From positions 1 through 28,714 of the forward strand of contig JBGSLA010000250.1 of the NCBI GenBank assembly GCA_041740935.1: a stretch of DNA of 28,714 nucleotides, in the 5' to 3' direction. A program made the position numbers and the translations under genes. The notes below the pieces were generated by a model. The model was not told the origin of the DNA and did not search any database. It saw nothing but the letters and a program-made list of their open reading frames with translations. This document shows, in pieces, positions 14,545 to 21,846 of this stretch. The stretch comes from JBGSLA01 sp041740935. GTDB taxonomy: Bacteria > Desulfobacterota > Desulfobaccia > Desulfobaccales > 0-14-0-80-60-11. The stretch's first letter is position 1, and each line of letters starts with the position of its first letter.

Positions 14545-16188
14545 GTGAGGACTAAAATCATCTTTATTACGGGAGGCGTGCTGTCCTCCCTGGGAAAAGG
14601 GGTGGCCGCGGCCGCCATCGGGGCCCTTCTGGAGGCCCGGGGTCTCAGGGTCACCTTCCAGAAGCTCGACCCTTACATCAACGTGGACCCGGGCACCATG
14701 AACCCCTTCCAGCACGGCGAGGTCTTCGTCACCGACGACGGGGCCGAAACCGACCTGGACCTGGGCCATTACGAGCGCTTCACCACCGTCACCCTGGGCC
14801 AGGCCCACAACTACACCTCGGGGCGCATCTATTTCAACGTCATCACCAAGGAGCGCCGGGGGGACTATCTGGGCGGCACCGTCCAGGTCATTCCCCACAT
14901 CACCGACGAAATCAAACAGGCCATCCTGTCGGTGACCTCCCAGGCGGATGTGGCCATCATCGAAATCGGCGGCACCGTGGGGGACATCGAGAGCCTGCCC
15001 TTTCTCGAGGCCATCCGCCAGTTGAAAGGCGATCTGGGCAAGCAGAACGTCTGCTACGTCCACGTCACCCTGGTGCCCTACATCAAGACCGCCGGGGAGG
15101 TCAAGACCAAGCCCACCCAGCACAGCGTCAAGGAACTCCGGAGCATCGGCATCCAGCCGGACGTCCTCTTGTGCCGCAGCGACCGCCTGCTGTCCGCCGA
15201 CATCAAGGCCAAAATCCCCCTGTTCTGCAACGTCGAGCCCAAAGCGGTGATCACCGCCCAGGACGTGGCCAACATCTACGAGATACCCTTATTGTTCCAT
15301 CAGGAGGGCCTGGACGAGCGCCTCATTGAGGTCTTGAACATCTGGACCGGGGCGCCCCGCCTGGAGGCCTGGGAGCAGTTGGTCCAGGGCCTCAAGCACC
15401 CTAAGGATCAGGTGGAAATCGGCATCATCGGCAAGTATGTCAATCTCCAGGAGTCCTATAAAAGCCTGCATGAGGCCCTGGTGCACGGCGGCATGGTGCA
15501 TAAGGTCAAGGTGTCCTTCAACTACATCGACGCCGAGGCCGTGGAGCGGGACGGGCCGGAGCCGCATCTCGCCCACCTGCACGGCATCCTGGTGCCCGGG
15601 GGCTTCGGCATCAGGGGCGCGGAGGGGAAAATCAGCGCCATCCGCTACGCCCGGGAACAGAAAATTCCCTACCTGGGACTGTGTTTCGGCATGCAGTTGG
15701 CCGTGGTGGAATTCGCCCGGCACCTGGCCGATCTCCCCACCGCCCAGAGCGAGGAGTTCAATATTTCGCCCTGTGAGCCGGTGATCTACCTCATGCGTCA
15801 GTGGTATGACTACCGCCTCAACGCCGTGGTCAACCGGGACCAGGAATCCGACCTGGGGGGCACCATGCGCCTGGGGGCCTACCCCTGCGTGCTGGCGCCC
15901 GATTCCCTGGCGGCCCGGGCCTACGGGTGTCTGGAGATCAGCGAGCGCCACCGCCACCGCTATGAGTTCAACAACGCCTACCGGGAGCGCCTGATTCAGG
16001 CGGGCCTGGCCGTCACCGGCACCTCCCCCAACGGCGAGTTGGTAGAAATCGTGGAAATCCCGGACCACCCCTGGTTTCTGGGCTGCCAGTTCCACCCGGA
16101 ATTCAAATCCCGCCCCCAGAACCCCCATCCCCTCTTCCGGGATTACGTGGGCGCGTGCGCGGCTCATAAACACCGCATGGCTAATTAA
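14545..16188 (+). CDS. pyrG: CTP synthase
   Basis: A 547-residue CTP synthase that converts UTP, ATP and glutamine to CTP. The N-terminal synthase domain begins KIIFITGGVLSSLGKG (P-loop) and contains LDPYINVDPGTMNPFQHGEVFV. The C-terminal glutamine amidotransferase domain has the nucleophile Cys380 in LGLCFGMQ and the His/Glu pair in FHPEFKSRP. The start is GTG 14545, since the next in-frame residues are exactly the family's first strand; AAAGGAA lies about 12 bases upstream. Length is standard. In related genomes pyrG is usually followed directly by kdsA. Here 1.7 kb of AT-rich foreign DNA separates them. Confidence 0.97.
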   Translation: MRTKIIFITGGVLSSLGKGVAAAAIGALLEARGLRVTFQKLDPYINVDPGTMNPFQHGEVFVTDDGAETDLDLGHYERFTTVTLGQAHNYTSGRIYFNVITKERRGDYLGGTVQVIPHITDEIKQAILSVTSQADVAIIEIGGTVGDIESLPFLEAIRQLKGDLGKQNVCYVHVTLVPYIKTAGEVKTKPTQHSVKELRSIGIQPDVLLCRSDRLLSADIKAKIPLFCNVEPKAVITAQDVANIYEIPLLFHQEGLDERLIEVLNIWTGAPRLEAWEQLVQGLKHPKDQVEIGIIGKYVNLQESYKSLHEALVHGGMVHKVKVSFNYIDAEAVERDGPEPHLAHLHGILVPGGFGIRGAEGKISAIRYAREQKIPYLGLCFGMQLAVVEFARHLADLPTAQSEEFNISPCEPVIYLMRQWYDYRLNAVVNRDQESDLGGTMRLGAYPCVLAPDSLAARAYGCLEISERHRHRYEFNNAYRERLIQAGLAVTGTSPNGELVEIVEIPDHPWFLGCQFHPEFKSRPQNPHPLFRDYVGACAAHKHRMAN

Positions 16189-16259
16189 TTTGTGTAACCG
16201 TAATAAAAACTCTAACTGTGATCTTCTTACTCATTGCAAATAGAAAGTATGATCATCCT

Positions 16260-17135
16260 ATGAAATACGAATACAACATTGACTCTGAAATATCTTTTAG
16301 CAATCTGGTAATGGAGAGTTCAAAATACTCTAAAAATTCCTGTTTTTTCAGGGATGACGAGATTGGGATTTGGCTCTACCATGCAAATTGTTTGGAGTTT
16401 ATGGATATTCTGATAGATAAATTTCCTGATGGAAAGTTTGATATGGTTTTTGCTGACCCACCATATTTTTTGTCTAATGGTGGAATTACTTGTCATGCTG
16501 GAAAAATGGTCAAAGTTGATAAAGGGGAATGGGATAAATCTAAAGGTCCTGAATTTAATCATGAATTTAATGTGGCATGGCTCTCACGTTGTCAAAAATT
16601 ATTGAAAAGTAATGGAACAATATGGGTTTCTGGCACACATCATATAATTCATTCGATTGGGTTTGCAATGCAACAATTGCAGATGAAAATATTAAATGAC
16701 ATTACATGGCAAAAACCAAACCCTCCACCCAATCTTTCTTGTAGATATTTTACTCATTCAACTGAAACTATTATTTGGGCCGCCAAGAATGACAAGTCTA
16801 AACATTTATTTAATTATAAACTTATTCGTGATATGAACGAAGGGAAGCAGATGAAATCAGTTTGGACTTTTTCTGCTCCAAACGGATCTGAAAAGGAGTT
16901 TGGAAAGCACCCTACTCAAAAGCCCATTTCTCTTTTAGAGAGAATTATTTTAGCGAGCACAAATGAAGGTGATGTTATTTTAGACCCATTTTCGGGTAGC
17001 TCAACAACTGGCGTTGCAGCAATTAAATTGAAAAGGAAATTTGTCGGAATTGAGATAGAACCAGAATATTTGAAAATTTCAATAAAGAGGTTAAAAAAAA
17101 CAATTAGAGATCGGAAAGCATCTCTTAATTTCTGA
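16260..17135 (+). CDS. Beta-class adenine DNA methyltransferase, DpnA-like
   Basis: A 291-residue methyltransferase with motif IV first (FADPPYFLSNGG, about residues 64-75) and the SAM-binding motif I near the C terminus (DPFSGSSTTG, about 242-251), the order of the beta class. NGTIWVSGTHH, KPNPPPNLSCR and GKHPTQKP are shared, as I recall, with M.DpnA, which methylates adenine in GATC. GATC specificity is therefore inferred. GTG 16218 opens the same frame, but ATG 16260 is preferred although GAAAG is rather far upstream. TATGAT at 16248-16253 could be a -10 box, which would make the mRNA nearly leaderless. Two GATC sites (16220, 16251) lie in front. Base and codon use are AT-rich, unlike the neighbours, which indicates transfer. 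It pairs with the MutH-like gene 16 bases downstream. Confidence 0.87.
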   Translation: MKYEYNIDSEISFSNLVMESSKYSKNSCFFRDDEIGIWLYHANCLEFMDILIDKFPDGKFDMVFADPPYFLSNGGITCHAGKMVKVDKGEWDKSKGPEFNHEFNVAWLSRCQKLLKSNGTIWVSGTHHIIHSIGFAMQQLQMKILNDITWQKPNPPPNLSCRYFTHSTETIIWAAKNDKSKHLFNYKLIRDMNEGKQMKSVWTFSAPNGSEKEFGKHPTQKPISLLERIILASTNEGDVILDPFSGSSTTGVAAIKLKRKFVGIEIEPEYLKISIKRLKKTIRDRKASLNF

Positions 17136-17151
17136 TAATTGAGGTGATATT

Positions 17152-17757
17152 ATGCAAAGAAAAGACGCTATTGAAAAATTAAAAAAGCTTGAAGGCTTAG
17201 ATTTGGTTCCCCTCGCTTCCAAATATAATGTAACTATATGGAAGGGAGATAGGAAAAATAAGGGCTGGGCTGGTCACGTTCTTGAGCGGTTTTTAGGGCT
17301 TCCAATTAACTCTTCTCAATCTCCCAATTTTGGATCATGGGAACTTAAGATTGTTCCATTGAAAAGACTAGTTACAGGAAGAATAGTTGTAAAAGAAACG
17401 ATGGCCATTACCATGATTGATCCATACAATGTCAAGGTAACCCCCTTTGAAGAAAGTCATCTTCTTGCTAAACTTAATAAAGCGGTTATCTGTGCTCGTA
17501 TGTTTGAATCTCAAAAAGAAGATAAATCGGTTCTTGTAAGAGTTACATCGTTTGACCTAGATGATAAAAAAATATATGAGCAAGTTAGAAAGGATTACGA
17601 AGAAACAAGGAGTTGTATTGCTAATCATGGTTTTGACTGTCTTACAGGTAAAATGGGATGTTTTGTTCAACCAAGGACAAAAGGTTCTGGACATGGAAGT
17701 ACAAGCAGGGCTTTTTATGCAAGAACAAATTTTGTTACAATGATATTAGGAATATAA
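17152..17757 (+). CDS. MutH/Sau3AI-like restriction endonuclease
   Basis: A 201-residue nuclease of the MutH/Sau3AI fold. GWAGHVLERFLGLP matches the MutH N-arm with its first catalytic Glu (E45). SPNFGSWELKIVPL matches the D-x-ELK segment (E64, K66), and QPRTKGSG...SRAFYARTNF matches the MutH C terminus. MutH and Sau3AI cut at GATC, and the adjacent methyltransferase resembles a GATC enzyme, so the two genes look like a type II restriction-modification pair rather than mismatch repair. The position of MutH Asp70 is Asn59 here and the spacing to ELK is two residues shorter, so activity is uncertain. I counted 23 G/C in bases 17161-17220, far below the flanking genes. The start ATG 17152 follows GAGGTGAT. 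Confidence 0.82.
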   Translation: MQRKDAIEKLKKLEGLDLVPLASKYNVTIWKGDRKNKGWAGHVLERFLGLPINSSQSPNFGSWELKIVPLKRLVTGRIVVKETMAITMIDPYNVKVTPFEESHLLAKLNKAVICARMFESQKEDKSVLVRVTSFDLDDKKIYEQVRKDYEETRSCIANHGFDCLTGKMGCFVQPRTKGSGHGSTSRAFYARTNFVTMILGI

Positions 17758-17895
17758 ACCTTAGTTATTTTATGAAATCCTTTAATAGCAATCATAGTAT
17801 AATGTTTTTTATAAAAAAACATGTTTTCTGATGAGCAAAGGTCATTCACGCCTTGCAGAAGTATAAATAAGAAAAAAAATAACATAAGAATAGCA

Positions 17896-18726
17896 TTGGC
17901 AGACAAATTTCAAATTGCCGGCTTGGGGATGGGCGGGGGCGAGTTGGTGATGATCGCCGGGCCGTGCGTCATTGACGGCGCGGGGCTCACCCTGGAAATT
18001 GCCCAGGCCCTCAAGGAATACGCCCGGGAGCTAGACCTGCCCCTGATTTTCAAGGCCTCCTACGACAAGGCCAACCGCACCTCCATGGGGTCCTTCCGGG
18101 GTCCGGGGCTTAAGGCGGGTTTGGAAATTCTGGGACGGGTAAAAGAAGAGGTGGGACTGCCGGTGCTCTCGGACGTGCATCAGGTGAGCGAGGTGGCCCC
18201 GGCCGCCGAAGTCCTGGACGTTTTGCAAATTCCGGCGTTCCTCTGCCGTCAGACCGACCTGGTGGTGGCCGCGGCGGCCACCGGCAAGCCCCTGAATATC
18301 AAAAAAGGCCAGTTCCTGGCCCCCTGGGACATGGGGCCGGTGGTGGCCAAGGCCCGGTCCACAGGGAACAACCAGATTTTTCTCACTGAACGGGGCGCCA
18401 GTTATGGCTACAACAACCTGGTGGTGGACATGCGGAGCCTCGCCATTATGCGGGGCCTGGGGTGCCCCGTGGTCCTGGACGTAACCCACAGCGTGCAGCT
18501 ACCCGGGGGTGAGGGGTCCTGCTCCGGGGGCCAGCGGGAGTTTGTGCCGCTTTTGGCCCGGGCCGGGGTGGCCGCGGGGGTGGACGGCATTTTCCTGGAG
18601 GTGCACCCGAACCCCGAGGCAGCCCGCTGCGACGGCTCCAATTCCCTCCCCCTTAAGGAGGTTCTGCCCCTGTGGCGCACCCTGAAGGCCCTGCACAACC
18701 TTTTGCGGGAGCAGCCCGGCCCATGA
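17896..18726 (+). CDS. kdsA: 3-deoxy-8-phosphooctulonate (Kdo-8-P) synthase
   Basis: Condenses phosphoenolpyruvate with arabinose 5-phosphate to Kdo-8-P for the LPS core. Motifs are IAGPCVID, FKASYDKANRTS, RGPGLKAGLE, SDVHQ, QIPAFLCRQTDL, NIKKGQFLAPWDM, LTERGASYGYNNLVVDMR and the C-terminal DG.FLEVHPNP. The frame is open from ATG 17821, but the first codons there are AT-rich foreign-looking sequence. The family expects about 20 residues before IAGPCV, which points to TTG 17896 (276 residues). ATG 17929 is a third option but removes the first strand. No candidate has a convincing ribosome site. The stop overlaps the kdsC start as ATGA. Confidence 0.93.
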   Translation: MADKFQIAGLGMGGGELVMIAGPCVIDGAGLTLEIAQALKEYARELDLPLIFKASYDKANRTSMGSFRGPGLKAGLEILGRVKEEVGLPVLSDVHQVSEVAPAAEVLDVLQIPAFLCRQTDLVVAAAATGKPLNIKKGQFLAPWDMGPVVAKARSTGNNQIFLTERGASYGYNNLVVDMRSLAIMRGLGCPVVLDVTHSVQLPGGEGSCSGGQREFVPLLARAGVAAGVDGIFLEVHPNPEAARCDGSNSLPLKEVLPLWRTLKALHNLLREQPGP

Positions 18727-19274
18727 GCAACCAGACCTACCCCCCCGACGTCTGGCAGCGGGCGACGCGTATCCGCCTGCTGATTTTGGACGTGGACGGG
18801 GTCTTGACCGACGGCCGCCTGTATTTCGGCCCCCGGGAGGAAATTTTCAAGGTTTTCCATGTGCGGGACGGCCACGGCATCAAAATGGCCCAGCGGGGGG
18901 GCGTGGAGGTGGCCTTTTTGTCCGGGCGGCGCTCGGACCCGGCGTTTCTCAGGGCCAGGGAGCTGGGGGTGAGCCGCTACTTTGAGGGCCTGCGGGATAA
19001 GGTGCCGGTTTTGGAGGAATTGTGCCGCACCCTCGCCATTTCCCCCGACGAGGCGGCTGCGGTGGGGGATGAGCTGGTGGACCTGCCCCTGTTCCATCGG
19101 GTGGGGCTGGCGGTGGCGGTGGCGGATGCGGTGCCGGAGGTCAAGGCCGCGGCCCATTGGGTTACAGAAAATCCCGGCGGCCGGGGCGCGGTGCGAGAAG
19201 TCACCGACCTGATTCTCAAGGCTCGGGGGGCCTGGGAGGATCTCCTGGCCCTGTGGCAGCCGCCCCCGGATTGA
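18723..19274 (+). CDS. kdsC: Kdo-8-phosphate phosphatase (HAD family)
   Basis: A 183-residue HAD phosphatase that removes phosphate from Kdo-8-P, the product of the preceding gene. The catalytic DxDGxxTD is LLILDVDGVLTDGRLYF. FLSGRRSDP carries the motif II Ser, and VGDELVDLPL is a motif III/IV acid pair matching the KdsC GDD-type motif (GDE here). There is no cap domain, as expected for the C0 subclass. The start ATG overlaps the kdsA stop (ATGA), which implies translational coupling. The frame is also open upstream of this start, but that part lies inside kdsA. The isomerase gene kdsD that often sits beside kdsA and kdsC is absent from the window. Confidence 0.93.
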   Translation: MSNQTYPPDVWQRATRIRLLILDVDGVLTDGRLYFGPREEIFKVFHVRDGHGIKMAQRGGVEVAFLSGRRSDPAFLRARELGVSRYFEGLRDKVPVLEELCRTLAISPDEAAAVGDELVDLPLFHRVGLAVAVADAVPEVKAAAHWVTENPGGRGAVREVTDLILKARGAWEDLLALWQPPPD

Positions 19275-19309
19275 GCTTTGCAGCCGGTGATGAAGGTCTG
19301 TCCGGGAAA

Positions 19310-19372
19310 GTCCAGGGTCCAGGGTCCAGGGTCCAAAGTCCAGGGTCATAGCGGCGGGCGGTGCCCGCTACG
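19310..19372. repeat. Heptamer array plus hairpin, copy 1
   Basis: Five heptamers (GTCCAGG x3, GTCCAAA, GTCCAGG; 19310-19344) are followed by ATAGCG and the stem GCGGGC/GCCCGC (19354-19368) and TACGG. The same composite, inverted, stands at 27489-27544. It begins 36 bases after kdsC. Confidence 0.85.
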
Positions 19373-19388
19373 GTTCTGAGGGCTGTAG

Positions 19389-19414
19389 GGCGGGAAAGCG
19401 AAGCGCATCCCGCC
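19389..19414. repeat. Palindrome GGCGGGA ... TCCCGCC
   Basis: A 7-bp stem with a 12-base loop containing AAGCGAAGCGC, preceded by GTAG. This GTAGGGCGGG-AAGCG layout resembles a dispersed element I recall from many bacterial genomes. The remainder to 19500 shows nothing I recognise. Confidence 0.6.
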
Positions 19415-19500
19415 TTCGGCGGATATCCTGGTTCCCCAGCCGCCGTTTGGGAACCTATGTGGCCGACAAGCTTTGCTTGGCTCCGCATCCGGCACATGAA

Positions 19501-19623
19501 GGCGGCCAAATTCTGGTAGGGCGGCCGTCCCCGGCCGCCCAGGGTGCCGGCGGGCGCGGAGGCCCGCCCCACCGATTCTTTTCTGTTTATAAAAGAGCCT
19601 AGGGCTCCTGATTGACGGACTGA
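19501..19623. repeat. Long dispersed repeat with two stems, copy B
   Basis: Partner of 13120-13246. Here the stems are GGGCGGCCG/CGGCCGCCC over TCCC and GGCGGGC/GCCCGCC, both perfect. The copy ends just before the lptC start, so its 3' part lies in the lptC leader. Confidence 0.75.
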
Positions 19624-19628
19624 TTGAC

Positions 19629-20228
19629 ATGAATGTATCCCAGCCAAAAGACCGTGGGTCCAAAAAAGGGTTCTTCCAGGGGCGGGCTTTGACCATCCTG
19701 GGCCTGTTGGGGTTGGCGGGCCTGGTGGCGGGCAGTCTGTGGTGGTACTGGGCCTCTGCTCCACCCCCGCCGCCCCCCGAAGTCAAGGCGGAGGAGAAAT
19801 CCCAGATGGAAAACTTCTCCCTGACCGATATTGATAAAGGGGGCAAGCGCTGGAAACTGAGCGCGGCCAGGGCCGAATACCTGAAAAACCGGGACGAGAT
19901 CAGCATCCGGGACATCTCGTTGGAGTTTTACGGGCCGGACCAGGAGATCATCTATCTTCAGGCCCGGGAGGGTCTGGTGAATCCCAAACAGCGGGAACTG
20001 GCCCTGAAGGGCGAGGTCAGGCTGGAGCGGGGCGACCTTACCATTCGCACCCCGGAAGTGCGGTACCTCCCGGGCGAGCGCGCCTTGGTGGCCCCGGCGG
20101 AGGTGGTCCTGGAGGGGCATCGGGTCCGGGTGTCAGGCAGGGGTTTGTACATCGACCTGAAAAACAAAAAATTGATCCTGAAAGAGCACCGGTTGACCGA
20201 ACTCAAACTGGAAAAGGGGCTCATGTGA
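19629..20228 (+). CDS. lptC: LPS export protein LptC
   Basis: A 199-residue bitopic inner-membrane protein that hands LPS from LptB2FG to LptA. One membrane segment (ALTILGLLGLAGLVAGSLWWYW, about residues 19-40) is followed by a Pro-rich linker (SAPPPPPPE) and then a periplasmic beta-jellyroll with repeated strand patterns: NFSLTDIDKGGKRWKLSAARAEY, ISIRDISLEFYG, LKGEVRLERGDLTIRTPEVRYLPGERALVA and VEVVLEGHRVRVSGRG-like repeats. The sequence is divergent, as is usual for LptC, and the call leans on fold pattern and position between kdsC and lptA. The start ATG 19629 lacks a strong ribosome site. Its last codons overlap an in-frame GTG used by some callers for lptA. Confidence 0.87.
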   Translation: MNVSQPKDRGSKKGFFQGRALTILGLLGLAGLVAGSLWWYWASAPPPPPPEVKAEEKSQMENFSLTDIDKGGKRWKLSAARAEYLKNRDEISIRDISLEFYGPDQEIIYLQAREGLVNPKQRELALKGEVRLERGDLTIRTPEVRYLPGERALVAPAEVVLEGHRVRVSGRGLYIDLKNKKLILKEHRLTELKLEKGLM

Positions 20229-20245
20229 CCGGGAAGGGAAAAGCA

Positions 20246-20926
20246 ATGGGACGGCCTGGGCTTTTGGGGTTGGGGCTGATAGCGGCGCTCCTGCTGGCGG
20301 GAACCTGCGCCTGGGGCCAAAGGGAAGCCCCCCCGGCCGCGGGAGAGGCTTCGGGGAAGCAAAGCCAGGCGGCGGGGGACCAAAAAGCGGAAATCCCCCT
20401 GCGCATCAGCGCCGCCCAGATGGAGGCGGACCAGGACCAGCGCCGCATCGCCTTCACCGGACAGGTGAAAGCGGAGTATGGCGACAGCGTCCTTTATACC
20501 GACAAACTCCTGGTTTTCTATGAACCGGGCAAAGAAAAGGCGCCGGCCGCGGCCCCCGGCCAGGCCGGCGGGGAAACCTCCCCCTTCGGGGACCTGGGGG
20601 GCGGCAGGCTGGACCGCCTGGAAGCCCAGGGGAAGGTGCGCTTTGTCCAGGGCGACCGGGTGGCCACCGGGGAGTTGGCGGTGTACAAGCGCAGCCGGGA
20701 CGAGATCGTGCTCACGGGCCGCCCCCAGGTGTGGCGGGGGGAAAATCACCTGAAAGGCTCCCGGATCATTTTCCATCTGGGGTCCAAAAGGGTGGTGGTG
20801 GAAGGCTCCCCCCAGCAGCGGGTGGAGGCCCACCTGTATCAGGCCGGCCGGGGGCTTACGGCCTCCAAAGAGGCCTTGTCGCCGGGGGCGGACCGGGCCG
20901 CGCCGAAAAGCGGCCGGCCCCGGTAG
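20246..20926 (+). CDS. lptA: LPS transport periplasmic protein LptA
   Basis: A 226-residue OstA/LptA-family protein that forms the periplasmic bridge for LPS. The signal peptide is GLLGLGLIAALLLAGTCAWG, with a cut near AWG-Q. The jellyroll starts at PLRISAAQMEADQDQRRIAFTGQVKAEYGDSVLYTDKLLVFY. A charged Ala/Pro/Gly loop follows (about residues 95-115), then LDRLEAQGKVRFVQGDRVATGELAVY and VVVEGSPQQRVEAHLY. GTG 20225 is in frame and overlaps the lptC stop, but ATG 20246 has AAGGGA 6 bases upstream and puts the signal peptide at the very N terminus, so I use it. The downstream gap to lptB holds a dispersed repeat. Confidence 0.92.
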   Translation: MGRPGLLGLGLIAALLLAGTCAWGQREAPPAAGEASGKQSQAAGDQKAEIPLRISAAQMEADQDQRRIAFTGQVKAEYGDSVLYTDKLLVFYEPGKEKAPAAAPGQAGGETSPFGDLGGGRLDRLEAQGKVRFVQGDRVATGELAVYKRSRDEIVLTGRPQVWRGENHLKGSRIIFHLGSKRVVVEGSPQQRVEAHLYQAGRGLTASKEALSPGADRAAPKSGRPR

Positions 20927-20962
20927 AGGCTAAACTTCATGGCCCCAGTCGGCCATCCCTGG

Positions 20963-21054
20963 GGATCAAAAAGGTAGAACAGCCGCCCCCGGCTGTTCTT
21001 AAAAAGAGCAGGCGAGGGCGCCTGCTCCACATTTCCAGAGGGATTTTCACGGTA
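20963..21054. repeat. Two-hairpin dispersed repeat, copy B (lptB leader)
   Basis: Stems AGAACAGCCG/CGGCTGTTCT (20976-20999) and GAGCAGGCG/CGCCTGCTC (21006-21027) match copy A at 12931, as do the flanks (GGATCAAAAA and ACATTTCC...GGGATTTTCACG). The outer stem is weaker here. The repeat ends immediately before the AAGGGA ribosome site of lptB. Confidence 0.85.
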
Positions 21055-21064
21055 AAAGGGAATC

Positions 21065-21787
21065 ATGCACCGACTGTCCATAGAGCATCTCATCAAGAGC
21101 TACGGCGGCCGCAAGGTGGTGGACGACGTCAGCCTCGAGGTGGCCAGCGGCGAAGTGGTGGGGCTGCTGGGTCCGAACGGGGCCGGCAAAACCACCACCT
21201 TTTACATGATCCTGGGCCTGCTGCAGCCAGATTCCGGGGCCATCTCCCTGGACGGGGAGGACCTGTCGCTCTTGCCCATCTATCAGCGGGCCAGGAAGGG
21301 TTTGCAATATCTGCCCCAGGAATCCTCGGTCTTCCGCAAGCTCACGGTGGCCGAAAACATCATGGCCATCCTGGAAACCCTGGAGCCGGACCGGGGGGTG
21401 AGGGCCGAACGCCTGTCCAGGCTCCTGGGGGAGCTGCGCCTCACCCACCTGGCCGGCCAGAAAGCCTCGTCCCTGTCCGGCGGCGAGCGCCGGCGGGTGG
21501 AAATCACCCGGGCCCTGGTCACCTCCCCCCATTTCATCATTCTGGACGAGCCCTTTGCCGGCATCGATCCGTTGGCGGTGACCGACATTCAAAATATTAT
21601 CCGCCAGTTGAAGGAACGGGGCCTGGGGGTGCTGATTTCCGACCACAATGTGCGGGAAACCCTGTGGGTCTGCGACCGGGCCTACCTGTTGAACGAAGGC
21701 CTGATCATCGAGCAGGGCACCCCGGAGCATTTGGTCAACAGCGAAGTGGCTAAAAGAATTTACTTAGGGGAGAGCTTTACGTTATAA
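21065..21787 (+). CDS. lptB: LPS export ABC transporter ATPase LptB
   Basis: A 240-residue cytoplasmic ATPase that powers LPS extraction with LptFG. It shows Walker A GPNGAGKTTTF, the Q-loop with YLPQESSVFRKLTV, the ABC signature LSGGERRRVEITRAL, Walker B FIILDEPFAGIDP and the H-loop ISDHNVRETL. FAGIDPLAV and IYLGESF at the C terminus are characteristic of LptB. The start ATG 21065 follows AAGGGA. It continues the kds-lpt run and is followed 59 bases later by rpoN, the arrangement typical of many proteobacteria. The lptF and lptG genes are not in the window. Confidence 0.97.
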   Translation: MHRLSIEHLIKSYGGRKVVDDVSLEVASGEVVGLLGPNGAGKTTTFYMILGLLQPDSGAISLDGEDLSLLPIYQRARKGLQYLPQESSVFRKLTVAENIMAILETLEPDRGVRAERLSRLLGELRLTHLAGQKASSLSGGERRRVEITRALVTSPHFIILDEPFAGIDPLAVTDIQNIIRQLKERGLGVLISDHNVRETLWVCDRAYLLNEGLIIEQGTPEHLVNSEVAKRIYLGESFTL

Positions 21788-21846
21788 TAGTGACAATCGG
21801 TGCTGACGGTCTTGCCTCCTGGGAGAGGAGGGTTTAAGGTAACCAT

